DNA of 38,168 nt from positions 1 through 38,168 of the forward strand of contig JBNGIS010018087.1 of the NCBI GenBank assembly GCA_049999725.1. The letters are read 5' to 3'. This stretch comes from Haplomitrium mnioides (Eukaryota; Marchantiophyta; Haplomitriopsida; Calobryales). Position 1 is the stretch's first letter; every line of letters begins with the position of its first letter. Shown here piece by piece: positions 11,178 to 20,755 of the stretch. Under the pieces are notes generated by a model. It did no database searches, was not told the origin of the DNA, and was given only the letters and a program-made list of their open reading frames with translations. The position numbers were made by a program, and so were the translations under genes.

Positions 11178-11189
11178 CCCCTCGACTTT
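11178..11189 (-). promoter_or_regulatory. Polypurine tract of a copia element
   Basis: AAAGTCGAGGGG on the minus strand lies immediately upstream of the LTR's TG. This is the usual position of the plus-strand primer at a 3' LTR. Confidence 0.5.
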
Positions 11190-11559
11190 CCTTCCTTTGG
11201 CCAACTTCGTTCAAAATTCAGGTCTAGTTTTATGGATTGAATCAACTTTCTTATTAAAAAAACCCATTCATTGTCTTGGTGTCCTCCATAAACAATGCCT
11301 TCTTTAGTGTTAGTGAATCAACTCCCATGGTCATGCTGATTCCCAATATCTTATGCGCTACCAAATTCATTCTCTCTTGATTCTTGCGTTGCCTCTCAAA
11401 ACACTTTAGCATAATGTTTCCTCTTCTACAAATGTCCTCTCATTTATCTTTGATACTCCTACTGCTGGAACTATTTCTTGTATTGTCTCCAAATTCAGTT
11501 TCTATCTCAAATGTGAGGTGTTTGATACGTCACTTGTGTACTTTACTACTTTTTTGCCA
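11178..11559 (-). pseudogene. Unresolved copia-like coding debris
   Basis: On the minus strand a frame near 11395-11440 includes CRRGNIMLKCFERQR, resembling a damaged CCHC zinc knuckle, and the frame stays mostly open towards the polypurine tract. A gag-type knuckle just before a 3' LTR is out of place for copia, so the stretch is probably rearranged. The assignment is weak. Confidence 0.25.
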
Positions 11560-12000
11560 ATTATAAGTGACCTACTTGTCAGATCCTCTTGCAATTATCA
11601 AACACTATTTTTTGACCCTTTATTATCTGATGTCTTAAAATAGAATAGTCTATAACCCTTATAGCTCTTTCTAGTATCTCAAATACACACTTGACGGTTT
11701 TTGAATGCACCTCCTTATTAAGTCTTGAGATATTTATACATATAGCTAAAACTTTTGAGTTGTTGAACATTGTGCTTTTATATAATCGCGCTTACTCTGG
11801 TGTCATACTACTCATAGTGTTGGTGCAGCAATTTATTACTGAGACTATTGTGTTCATAGCTTTGGCCTAGAAAATCTTTTGGATATACACTGCATACAAA
11901 ATGCTTCTTTCATCGTTCTAGAAATATATCCTTCGCACCATAGTATTTTGCAATATAGAATCAATTGATGTGAGTTTTACTTGATCCCATAATAGCCTCT
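11560..12000 (-). pseudogene. Copia integrase C-terminal relic
   Basis: Minus-strand frames give, in order, pieces that match the usual end of plant copia integrase: AMNTIV-like, then KVLAICI (family KVFG.ICY), then HSKTVKCVFEI (family SKAVKCVFIGY) and GQKIVFD (family SRDVVFDE). Only 63 codons, 11579-11770, are free of stops, and frameshifts join the rest. In an intact element this domain targets integration and precedes reverse transcriptase. Here the reverse transcriptase should follow at lower coordinates but is missing, and the sequence runs within about 400 bp to a polypurine tract and LTR. Non-functional. Confidence 0.55.
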
Positions 12001-12895
12001 ACTTTGAACCAAGAAGTGCTATTGAGTTTTTGTTGTATTTCACATTGAATTTTGTTTTTTTTTATTTCTGCTGCAAAAATTACACTTTTTCATAGTTATG
12101 AAATTTTTCATCAAAAAACATTTTTCAACTTGAAAATTTGCTTATTGAGATATCTATTGTATTTTGGAAAAACTTTAATGTTCAATATTTGGTAGAAAAA
12201 AAGTAAAAACAACAATATTATATTATAGTAAGATAAACAAACAAGAGAGAATATTGAAGAAACATGGTAAAGTTATACAGTCATTTTTAAATTTTTTTCT
12301 TAATATTTTCAAAAAAACCTTCAAGATGCAAAATCCTAAAACATTTACAAATAACAAATTAAAAAAAAAAATCTCTAATCTAGTAAGAGTTGCTTTGAAC
12401 TTGTATTTATGTACGGAATAGATAAAAACAAAAAAGAAGACCTATGCTTGTATAGACTTCAAGCTTGCACATCATAGAAGATGATAACTTTCTTAAAAAT
12501 CAATCTGGTATTTTAAGGCTAGCAAGCAATGAATCATTAATAACTTGAAAAATTGAGTATCTAAAATAAAATCACAATGACAACTTAGATACAGAATGAT
12601 ATCGCTATTGAAGATTGTAATAAATTTAATGAGTAGCAAAGAAAAAAAGCAAAAACTCACAATTGAAGAAAACTTGCACAAAAATCCAAATCTATTGAAA
12701 GAGAACTTTCATTCTAGCATAGACTTTGTTGCTAATTTTTACAAAAATCAATAGGTTTTATTCAAAAATCATTTTTCAAAAGACAAAATATCGTAAACAA
12801 AATACTTAATAACTATTATTTGGAATTCTACAAGAATATAGATCAAATGTCAAATATTTTTAAAAATAAATACTTTGTTATTTATAAAAAGTACA
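12001..12895. other. AT-rich region downstream of the minus-strand gene
   Basis: Poly-A and poly-T runs are abundant and no protein domain was seen. It contains one clear member of the hairpin motif family, CTATGCTTGTATAG at 12442-12455. It may hold the 3' flank or terminal region of the element carrying the head-to-head genes. Confidence 0.35.
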
Positions 12896-13232
12896 TCACT
12901 CTACAATTTCAGCTTCAGTCTTATTCTCTTTAGGAAGAATGGTCTCTTCCAAGTCGATGGACTGAGAAGCTTGGGCATCTACAAGTGCAAGAGAATCTTA
13001 TCGAGACTTTCCAATCTCGAAAATTGCAACAGAATCACGAGATGTACCAATAGTACTAAGAGGAATAGGCTCTCTATGGTACCCATGCACAATCTACAAT
13101 TCTGTGACATCACATAGCAAAGAAGCCATCATCAAAACTCTTTGGAGAATATAGATAGATTGATGCCTATCATGTATATAACAATGCAATTTCACATCAA
13201 CTTGAGAGCATAGACAAGATTTGTGCCCTATC
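12896..13232 (-). pseudogene. Proposed last exon of the minus-strand gene
   Basis: A 112-codon frame ends at a TGA (12896-12898) and has internal TAG and TAA stops. The second half is convincing as a protein tail: HGYHREPIPLSTIGTSRD, then DSVAIFEIGKSR, then SIDLEETILPKENKTEAE. It is acidic and polar towards the end. The first half is less convincing and might be intron. Confidence 0.45.
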
Positions 13233-14194
13233 CTGAACAAAAATATAAGATCCAATTTTGCTTAGTTAACAAATGGTCAGTGAAAAAATTGTACAAACTC
13301 TGAGGCTTTTGGTATGCATTCATAGAAGCATCATCTCTTGGATGTTTTAGTTTCGCCAAAATAGCTCGGCAGCTGAAAATGCTCCGTATTATTTTTCATG
13401 GACAACCGCTTGCATCGTTGGATTGTAAATTAAAGAGCTTCATGCTCTATTTTCTCTCCTTCGTCCAATAACTCATTGCCCAGTACTCATGAGTGTGAGT
13501 GATTCTAGGACCTCTTGAATGATGAATGTTGGTTTTGTCCCTATAGTAATAAGAAAAAAGAAATCAAACATTGCAAAGAAAGTAAAGAAAAAGTAAACAA
13601 GATAAACTAAAGCATTACAAAATCTAAACAAAACTTACCAAATGTCGTGGTTGATAGCACAACAAATCTTTAAAAAAGCATCCTCCACGATGCTGAATTG
13701 TTTAAAAGAATGAATGATGACAAAAGACAACAAATTGGAAGTAATACAACTGCAAAAGAAGAGACAATGCCAAAAATATTGTATGTCGTAAAGGGCTCTG
13801 AGTCATCATACCTACATTCATTTAGGTTATACTTGTAAGGAATATCAGCAATTTTTAAAGTGAAACTTCTCGGTTTCACCAAGCTCTTTAACTGTCGAGC
13901 GTTGGACTCCCCATAGACTTGACAAAATTCATGTAGATTTTATCAACATAGGTCATTAAGTTCTCATCTTGTTCTTCAAGACCTCCTTAAAGGGTATGAT
14001 GCCAAGGTTAGGGCTTGGTTTTGATCTTTTGAGGCTTCTTTGACCCTAGAGATCTTTTTCCCTTTTGCAACGGCCGTCAACTTCTTGGCAAGTTGTCCTT
14101 TAAACATTTTGTCACCTTGTAAACAACACGAAGAAATAAATTAGTGGAGGATATAAAAACAAGGAACTTAACTTCAAAAAGAAAGAGCAGCAAA

Positions 14195-14640
14195 AAAGAG
14201 CTAAGACTCAAGAGTCCATGCTCATATGGACTCTTGAGCCAATACACGTAGGGACTATGAAGTCCATGGGCGCAGGGACTCTGAAGTCCATGGCGCATGG
14301 ACTTCATAGTCCATGCATTGTGGGACTTTGAAGTTCATGTGCCTATGGACTTCAGAGTCAATGCGAGCATGGACTTCAAAGTCTATGCAAGCAGGGACTC
14401 AAGAGTCTATGTAAGCAGTGACTCTAAATTCTATGCATGCATGGACTTCAAAGTCCCTTTGCATTTGGACTCTTGGAGTCTTAGCAAGTAAAGGCTCGAG
14501 AGTCCATGCATGCATGGACTCTCAAATCCATGTGCGCATAGGCTAGATCTCCTTGCAAGCAAGGAGATCTAGCACATCGTAGAGGCAAGGAGTACATGCG
14601 AATATGGACTCTTAGATATCCAAGCGTGCATAAAAGAAAC
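14195..14640. repeat. Array of interlocked hairpin repeats (GGACTNNNNAGTCCATGC)
   Basis: More than ten short units alternate two palindromes. One is GGACTCTTGAGTCC-like (variants GGACTTTGAAGTCC, GGACTCTGAAGTCC) and the other has an ATGCATGCAT or ATGCGCAT centre. Units of roughly 28-32 bp vary by point changes. A perfect 26-bp palindrome, from GAGAGTCC to GGACTCTC, is at 14498-14523. A perfect 15-bp inverted repeat with a 2-base loop is at 14542-14573 (arms GCTAGATCTCCTTGC). The array lies in a proposed intron of the minus-strand gene. Confidence 0.75.
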
Positions 14641-15007
14641 TCAAAAAATAAAAGTATTGAAAATTAATTCAAGTAGTCTTTTGAAACACAATTGGAGAAG
14701 AGTAGAAACAACAATTTCTTGAAGCTTCAGTAGAAAGAGGACATCTTGGATTCCTATATGTGGATGGGATATTCCATCCTTGCCTCCTTTTAAGAGCTGT
14801 AGTAAACCTCAAAGCAAAACAATTTGGTTATTATCGCCAAAACTTTATGTCTCTCAAATTCCGGAGACATTTCTTCAATTGAAAGCTCTCTGGCTCTCAC
14901 CGGCTTCAAAATTGAAATTTTGATTTCGTCAAGAAAACCCTGAAGAGACCTTCTAGGTGTCCACTTCATATCCTCTATTCTTAGAGATCTTTTGATCCCC
15001 GCACAAA

Positions 15008-15112
15008 CTCTGGAGTCCATGCTTGCATGGACTCCCTATCTCTTAGCGTAGGGACTCCGAAGTCCATGTGCGTATGGACTCTCTCATAGTCCATTACGCA
15101 CGTGTATGAGGC
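15008..15112. repeat. Second hairpin cluster
   Basis: GGAGTCCATGC, TT, GCATGGACTCC at 15012-15035 is a perfect 11-bp inverted repeat. It is followed by GGGACTCCGAAGTCC and GTCCATGTGCGTATGGAC variants up to about 15110. It lies in the proposed first intron of the minus-strand gene, between the donor at 15163 and the next block. Confidence 0.7.
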
Positions 15113-15163
15113 TTTGCAAAAGAAAGTTTAAAACAAATGGAAAAGAAATCTACTAAGTCTTAC

Positions 15164-15528
15164 CTTGTTGTCATTGTAAGTCGACTACAGATCTTTGGTG
15201 AAGATATCCCTTTGCTTCATCTCGTTGAAGTAGAATCTCTTTGGTGATGCCTTGAAGAGTGTGAATAATGTCTCCAATTGCACAAGGAGCCACATATAGG
15301 CTCTATGACCTTCTTGAATCATAGTAATTTGGACCAAAACGTCCATGTTAAATTTTTCACCTTCTCAGTGAAAAAGGTAAAGGTGATGGTTGATATCTTT
15401 AAAGGTTCCACAACAAACTAGCCATTCATAGGTTAGTTTTTGTGGCTCTAGAGTCTTCAAGACATTAGAATACCAATAAGGCTTTGGTTGAGCTGGTTTG
15501 GAAGCATTCGCATGTGATGCCGTTTTCT
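15164..15528 (-). pseudogene. Best-preserved exon of the minus-strand gene
   Basis: The 365-nt block reads in one frame for 121 codons with only two stops: a TGA after NHHLYLFH and a TAG after DIFTKDL. Readable landmarks are KPYWYSNVLKTLEPQKLTYE, MTIQEGHRAYMW-like text (MIQEGHRAYMW) and KRFYFNEMKQRDIF. It is bounded by TTTACATTGTAG on the acceptor side and CAACAAG|GTAAGA on the donor side, both close to plant consensus. The composition is that of an ordinary soluble protein, rich in Lys, Leu and aromatics. No family is recognised. Confidence 0.6.
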
Positions 15529-15958
15529 CTACAATGTAAAATAGTTAAAATGAGTGGGAAAATGGTACGAAAAAACTTTCACAAAGAACGGAAGGCAAAA
15601 AATGAAAAAATCACAAGGAAAGGCAAAAATGATCATGACAAGAAAACAAAAATCAAAAAGTACTTTCCATTGTCACCCTCTTTATACCCAAATTTTCAAA
15701 AACCACATTTTCTCGCTGAAAAATGATTCGCGGAGCTCTTGACACGTAGGTTCACCTAGTGCAAACAATATTTAGTATGTAAAGCATTGCTTGTTTTCAT
15801 CTTTTGAATTTCTTTTTTTATTTCCTTCACAAGAGTTTCACTTTTTTGTCATTTTGTGAAATTTTCTTCAAAAACATATCTTTTAGGTATACCAGCATGA
15901 ATTAAGAATATTTATAAAATACTTTCCACAATTTTCTTGCTTTTCATTCTTACTTTCA
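15529..15958. other. Intergenic span between the head-to-head genes
   Basis: This AT-rich stretch separates the two divergent decayed genes and would hold both promoters. On the minus strand it has a TATAAA-type box. A Lys-rich open frame on + (15484-15726) is a shadow over the minus-strand exon and this spacer. Confidence 0.4.
15681..15686 (-). promoter_or_regulatory. Possible TATA box of the minus-strand gene
   Basis: On the minus strand the context is TTGGGTATAAAGAGGGTGAC, about 150 bp upstream of the first proposed exon. The base composition around it makes chance occurrence possible. Confidence 0.3.
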
Positions 15959-16141
15959 ATGGCTGGAGTGTTCAAAGGCAAGAAGAGATTTGAATTTCAG
16001 GATTTCTATTTGTGGAAAAGGGTTACTTTTGGCCGACAGCTAGAGATAGTTTCAAACAATTGTTATGAAGAAGTATGCATTGGAATACCTAAAGCATCAA
16101 GTGTGATGGCAATTATTTTGGGAAAAAATGGTGGTTGTTGA
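15959..16141 (+). pseudogene. Possible first exon of the DUF7869-type gene
   Basis: A 60-codon frame opens with ATG after a T-rich leader and contains KKRFEFQDFYLW and NCYEEVCIGIPK. It precedes a hairpin-containing stretch that looks like an intron, and the next coding block on the same strand begins near 16340. Membership in the DUF7869 gene rests on position and strand only; no domain is recognised. Confidence 0.3.
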
Positions 16142-16164
16142 ATCAGATACATGGACAGAGGAAG

Positions 16165-16330
16165 TTTGAGCAAGTGAACTCTATGTGCATAGGATCAAGG
16201 TTTGAACCCTGTCCGCTTATAGGGCAAAGGAGTGAGTCTAATATGCACATACGATTAGTGAGTGAAGAATTTGTGCATAAAGGATCAAAGAGGGAACCCA
16301 ATGCGTGCATATGATCCATGACTCAACCTT
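16165..16330. repeat. Third hairpin cluster
   Basis: CTATGTGCATAG at 16181-16192 is a perfect palindrome. It is followed by AATATGCACATACG, ATTTGTGCATAAAGG and GCGTGCATATGATCC variants, each next to GGATCAA or GAGTGAGTC segments. It lies between two coding-like blocks of the plus-strand gene, so it is probably intronic. Confidence 0.55.
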
Positions 16331-16339
16331 CTGTCCGCA

Positions 16340-16782
16340 ATAGATCTTTATTGTCAGTCAAGCAATCAAAGTTTAATCTTTCTGATGACCAACAAATCAA
16401 CAAAAAGACATTCAAGTCATAATGTCCAGTTGGTTGTGGACTTTTCTTCATATGACCTTATCAAATGGTGATGATAATGTTCAAGATCCAAATCTGTTTG
16501 TTCAAAACATAAAAACAAAGAACTTGATGATTGTTTCAATTTTAGAGATGATGTACTGTCACTGATGGCACTACTCAAACAACAAGTGATTTCTAATCAA
16601 GTTGGACCTTTGAACAAGATTGGAAGGTTATCTGGAAACCAAAATCAATTGAAGGTATCTTTGGATGAAAGTTTAGAAAGCGATTCAAATAAAGAGTCTC
16701 AATCAATCAACATTTCTATGGAGCAATCGCCAAAAGCACCAATTATTTTACAAAAAAAACATTTTCTAATGCTCAAGATATT
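16340..16782 (+). pseudogene. DUF7869-type gene, coding block left of the insertion
   Basis: Coding-like frames run to the insertion point. In one frame from 16565 the sequence reads ALLKQQVISNQVGPLNKIG and then a Ser/Asp/Glu-rich linker (SLDESLESDSNKESQS). An A-run at 16752-16759 shifts the frame to TFSNAQDI. That frame continues past the 11.6 kb element as DEDSILVWFCPLNPQGG from 28411, so the element landed inside an exon. By position this is the N-terminal part of the protein. It has no recognisable domain. Confidence 0.5.
16778..16782 (+). repeat. Target-site duplication, left copy (ATATT)
   Basis: ATATT directly precedes the TGTCACTCC end of the nested element. The identical pentamer is at 28406-28410, directly after its GCTGACA end. 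Confidence 0.8.
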
Positions 16783-16791
16783 TGTCACTCC
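16783..16791 (-). mobile_element. Nine-base remnant of a third LTR (U5 end)
   Basis: On the minus strand the second gag copy breaks off at TTTCAAG and is followed by GGAGTGACA and then the target-site copy. GGAGTGACA is exactly the U5 end of the family at 2947-2955 and 9193-9201. In the intact gag at 23840-23855 the sequence after TTTCAAG is AAGGTGGC, so these bases are not gag. Confidence 0.7.
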
Positions 16792-17170
16792 CCTTGAAAC
16801 GTTGGAGGAATTTCCTCACAAACTCCTTCTTTTTCATCTTGAGCTGATGCATCTTGATCAGCGCTTCTGTCTCTTCACCAATCCCACGAAACTTCGCTAT
16901 AAGAGCCACCTTGAATGCATGCCAATCCCTTTTGACATTGTCTGGCAAATCTTTGTACTAGGGCTCGGCCTCTCCCTTCAACACTGCCGGCAGGATTCCA
17001 ATCTTCACATGGGCCTCCCCATTTGTTGCTGCAATGTTCTCTAGGTCATCCAGCCATGCATCTAGGTCATCCTTCGGGCATCCCTTAAAGGACTTATACT
17101 TGAATCTTCCCCGAAGCCCAGAAGGGAGTACAGGATTGGCCATCCCTCCACTGACCACTACCACTTTCAC
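16792..17170 (-). pseudogene. Second, truncated gag copy
   Basis: It repeats the start of the gag at 23840-24246: GLRGRFKYKSFKGCPKDD, AWLDDLEN, NVKRDWHAFKVA and ETEALIKM, ending at VRKFLQRFK. The spacing to its upstream LTR and primer-binding site matches the first copy. One stop separates its two halves (near 16955). It stops at a junction with the U5 end, so it can never have continued into a protease. It marks this element as derived from a tandem arrangement. Confidence 0.8.
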
Positions 17171-17325
17171 CTAGAAATCTCTTCTTTCCGCCACTCTTCC
17201 TCAACAGACTCAACCTCCAGTTGCTCTATTTCTAGGAAGTGGCTTTCTTACAAACTGAGTTGAGTCTCAGGTGCACAAAGCGGTGTCTCTGGTTCGGGTT
17301 GGTCTCAGGTTTCTCCAAACCTTTT

Positions 17326-17343
17326 GCCCTTCTTCTAGTGCCA
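17326..17343 (-). promoter_or_regulatory. Primer-binding site after the second LTR
   Basis: The minus strand reads TGGCACTAGAAGAAGGGC, eight bases after the LTR end, in the same position as TGGTACTAGAAGGAGGGCC at 24377-24395. The TGG start fits pairing with a tRNA CCA end. The tRNA cannot be named from the sequence. Confidence 0.5.
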
Positions 17344-19349
17344 AAAATTCATGTCGCTCCTCTGTTCCAGGCTTTAACCCTTCCAGTCGCCTCTTTGGAG
17401 GCAGAGGAGGACGGATAATAGGCTTTCAGGTTCTTTTCTGAGATGGCCCCTTGTTAGTTACCACTTTCAGACCTTAAGGGCTCTCCCTTTCCTTACAAGC
17501 CTTATATTCACCTCTTACTCTTCTTCTACTTGCACTCAAGTCAGTTGTTCAAACACCTCCATGTCCACATTCATTATCCCCCTCAGTTGTGATTTGTGTA
17601 ATTCTTCCACTTTATTCCAAGGGCCCAATGACTTAGGCCCTGCCATCTTATTTGTGCTTGGGGCAGAATGGGTGCTATGACCTGCACCAATGTTCAACAC
17701 AATAGGACTAAACTCCCCCTCTCAAGGTTGTCACAAGATTGATACAACTGTTTTTCCTAGTTATCCTAAGTATGAACTAAGTCCTAAACTATCATACAAG
17801 ATCAAAAGCAGAGAGCATTCACCCCTAGGATCACTTAGTTGTGTCAAGGGACTTGACTCCCCCTCCAGAGCTGTCCCAGGGTCTGCTCAGCTGGTCCTGA
17901 TATCTTCTAATCTAATAAACCTCTAGAACACAATTGCAGAAAGTAAATCTAACTACACATATATGCACAAACACTGTATATAATACATTGCAAAGAGAAA
18001 CAAAGTCCTTGAAGGCCCTTTGGATTTCCACCAATTGATACCTCCCTTCTAAGTCCTTTGCTGCCTTACAACCTGCAACCAACAACCACCCACACACCCT
18101 TCTCTCCAGATAGTTTTTTAACTTCCCTCGCGAGAAGCCTTGACTTTACTTCCTCATGCTAGGAAGAGAATTTCTTTGACTTCCACCTCTCGAAGACAGT
18201 TTTCCCAACTGTAGGTAGCCCATTCCACCCCGAGCCTCGACGAGTCTTACTACGCAGTGCGCGGGCACTAACGCAGCCCCCCCTCTCAGCTCCACTTAGG
18301 AATTACACCATAGTGTACTCCAAATGCTCTGGGTTGATGCTTCTGCACAAGGAATGGTAGAGATGACTCCAAGCTCCTCACTTGACATCCCCTCCCGAAG
18401 TCTTAGCAGGCCAGGATCCCTTCTAGACTCCCGTATTGATCCACCTCCGCTCTGGTCCACTCACGGAAACGAGTTCACCTAGATCGCACAAGCCTCTTGA
18501 GCTCCTCACTCAGCAATTCTCGGCGCCCCTCCAATCCACCTCCGAATCCCCGCTTGTCTCTTGGAGCTAGTTCACCCACTTCACGTAATCTTCTCACTGG
18601 ATTCCCACTCCTACCTCCCTCGTTGTGATTTCCTTGTCCTAAGATCGTTATGCTCCTCCACAGGAAATGCAGAGGTGACCCCAAGCTCCTCACTTGGCGA
18701 CCTCTCCCAAAGTCTTAGCCGGTTAGAATCCCTTCTAGACCTCCGTATCAGTCCACCTTCGCTATGGTCCACTCACGAGGATGAGTTCACATGGATCGCC
18801 CAATCCTCTTGAGCTCCACAGTCAGCAATTTTTTGCGCCCCTCTAGTCCACCTCCGAATCCCCGCTTGCCCCGTGGAGCTAGTTCACCCGCTTCACGTGA
18901 TCTTCTCACTGGATTCCCACTCCAGCTCCCCTCGTTGTGATTTCCCTGTCATGCAGTTGCTTCACGTCCTTAGATTGCATGTGCATCAACTTGAACGAAT
19001 TCGAAGGCCATCAATGTATACCCCCCCCCTTGGCACGTTGATCCCTTGAGCTCGATCCGAAGAATGGTCATTAATCCCGTTGGCTCGGAATAAGGGGTGG
19101 CGATGCGTGTCCCACGAGGTTGTTATTCCCGTTACTTCAGAATGGGAGAAGGCGTTGCGTGTCCTGTCGGGTGGTTAGGAAAATCCAAGTACAACGGTAA
19201 CATTAATGGGGAGTCCGAGGAATCTTGCGGGTCGAGATTCCGCAGATTCTCGTGGAGCCAAGTCAGAAGGGTTCTTCAGAACAGAGTTCCGAAGCGTCCT
19301 GCAAAACCTACTCCAATCTCCACAGATTCCTCCACAAATTCCCAAGTGA

Positions 19350-19800
19350 TCTTTCGCGCTCCACGTCATCCGCAGCTCCGCCGTCCGACGTTGCTCCGCA
19401 AGAGGGTAGGCGGACCGTCGCGCTGACCCCATCTTCCGAAGTTGACCCGCTCGTGGCTCGAGGTCCGGCAAGCTTCCACCTGCTGTCGCGTGTCCTCTGA
19501 CTTGCTCGAGGCTCCCGGGGCTGCCACGTCGTCCAAAAGGCGCCGCCCTACAAGGGGGTAAGCGGACTGTCAGCTGACTTTCTTCCAAAGTTGACCCACG
19601 GAATCCCCTCCGAGCTTTTCAGGGCATCACATCGTCCAAAAGCCGCCATCCGACACCGCTCTGCAAGGGGGTAGGCGGACCGTCGCGTTGATCCCCTTTT
19701 CCAAAGTTGACTCGTGGACTTCCCTCTCATTCGTCCACGTTTCCGAGACCATCTGCAGACTCCCTGCGCTCGCCACGTCATCCAAAGATCCCCTCCTCGC
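19350..19800. repeat. Tandem units with CCACGTCATCC (inverted GATGACGTGG array)
   Basis: CCACGTCATCC or CCACGTCGTCC variants recur near 19363, 19524, 19626 and 19773, each within a unit carrying AAGGGGGTAGGCGGACCGTC and GAAGTTGACCCACGGAATC-like segments. This is the reverse orientation of the array at 880-1280. Confidence 0.6.
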
Positions 19801-19924
19801 CGAGTAAGAATTGCGTTGATGTTGTCGTTTCGCCATCCCTTCGAGAAAAGAACAATGCTTGATATAAGAACTACAATGCTCTTTTGAACTATTCACCCCT
19901 CTGTCAAACTTTCGGATGCCTCGA

Positions 19925-20560
19925 TCACACCTCGTCGTACTTTCTCCCTTGGTTATGCCGAATCTGCCAAGGATCACCTTTTTTGCGTCGCTTGCTCCTC
20001 CGTTCGTCGGACCTGTGGTAACTTGTTTTTTCGATCGACTCCATCTGGCTTGCCGATTCTTCGATACATTTCCTTTTTGGCGTATCCCTCTTTTCCCCCA
20101 ACCGGATCGGTGCCATATTGCCCTTCTGGCTCATCCTTCTTCCTATTGGACGCTTCGCGATGAGTCACCGTTTCAGCACTGCCGCTCTTTGTTGGACCGG
20201 ATTGTCAATAAATCGTCTTTTTGCCTCCACTCACTCTTCGTCTGGCCGTTCAGTGATTTGTCCCACTTTCGGCTCTCTTCCTCTTTTCCTCTTGTCAGAT
20301 CTCTACTAAGTCACCCTTTCGGCTTCCACGGTTCTTCCTTGGTTGGATCATCGATAAATCACCTCTTTGGTACTTGCCAGTTCTCTTGTGACCGGATTCG
20401 CGCTAAGTCACCCTTTTGGTTTCCTCGGTCCTCCTCTACTCGGATCTTCGATAAGTCACCCTTCTGGCACTCTTCCGTTTTCCTTCGGCCAGACCTACGA
20501 TATGTCACCTTTTCGGGTCTTCCTCCTCGTTTTCTCATCGGATCCCTCTTAAGCGGAGTC
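19925..20560. repeat. ~50-bp tandem units in the second LTR
   Basis: Inverted counterpart of the array at 350-745. TCACCTTTT, then GGC, then TCTTCCTC.GTCGGATC recurs about every 50 bp. Because the unit length is compatible with open frames, the array gives misleadingly long ORFs on both strands. Confidence 0.6.
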
Positions 20561-20755
20561 CCCACGTCATAAGACGGATCGGAACCCCCTTAACCGTGAT
20601 CCCTATTTAGGGAGGCGACTTCCCGAAGATCTTCGGGCTCCCTAGAGCCACCACGTCGTCCGAAGAATCCCGTGAATTGCTTCGGAGATGCCACGTTTCC
20701 GTGGAATCTCGTGGGGTTTTCAAGGAACTCCACGTTTCCGCTAGGATCCACGGAT

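Larger units (their letters stand above)
12896..15528 (-). pseudogene. Decayed multi-exon gene, function unknown
   Basis: Coding-like blocks on the minus strand are separated by AT-rich stretches with good splice signals. Proposed blocks in order: 15528-15164 (AG acceptor before it, AAG|GTAAGA donor after it); about 15025-14700; 14115 to about 13830 (acceptor TGTTTACAAG); 13751-13639 (acceptor CTTCTTTTGCAG, donor TTG|GTAAGT); 13540 to about 13270 (acceptor TATTACTATAG); 13232-12896 (acceptor TTTTTGTTCAG, final TGA at 12896-12898). Most blocks hold long single-frame runs broken mainly by TAG, TAA and TGA, as C-to-T or G-to-A decay would produce. The protein family is not recognised: no catalytic motif, signal peptide or membrane segment stands out. 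It lies head to head with the DUF7869 gene about 430 bp away, so the two may have been one transposon's divergent genes. Exon limits are by eye. Confidence 0.5.

Noticed and set aside
13639-13751. A frame reading NLLSFVIIHSFKQFSIVED, reminiscent of a hAT transposase segment
   Set aside because: Another frame of the same block joins in phase to the next exon at the GTAAGT donor and TATAG acceptor (QPRHL then GQNQHSSFK). The hAT resemblance covers only about 20 residues.
14195-15112. CRISPR-like array
   Set aside because: Units are palindromic, contiguous and divergent, with no unique spacers between constant repeats, and the setting is a plant nuclear genome.
16778-16782. ATATT match at both ends as coincidence in AT-rich DNA
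   Set aside because: It coincides exactly with family-specific LTR ends on both sides (TGTCACTCC and GGCTGACA), and a coding frame resumes across the site, so chance was judged unlikely.
19916-20572. A 218-codon open frame on the plus strand, one of the longest in the window
   Set aside because: It lies over the ~50-bp tandem array of an LTR oriented the other way, is repeated in shifted form at about 27014-27455, has a low-complexity Ser/Phe/Pro/Leu composition, and overlaps open frames on both strands. It is an artefact of the repeat unit.
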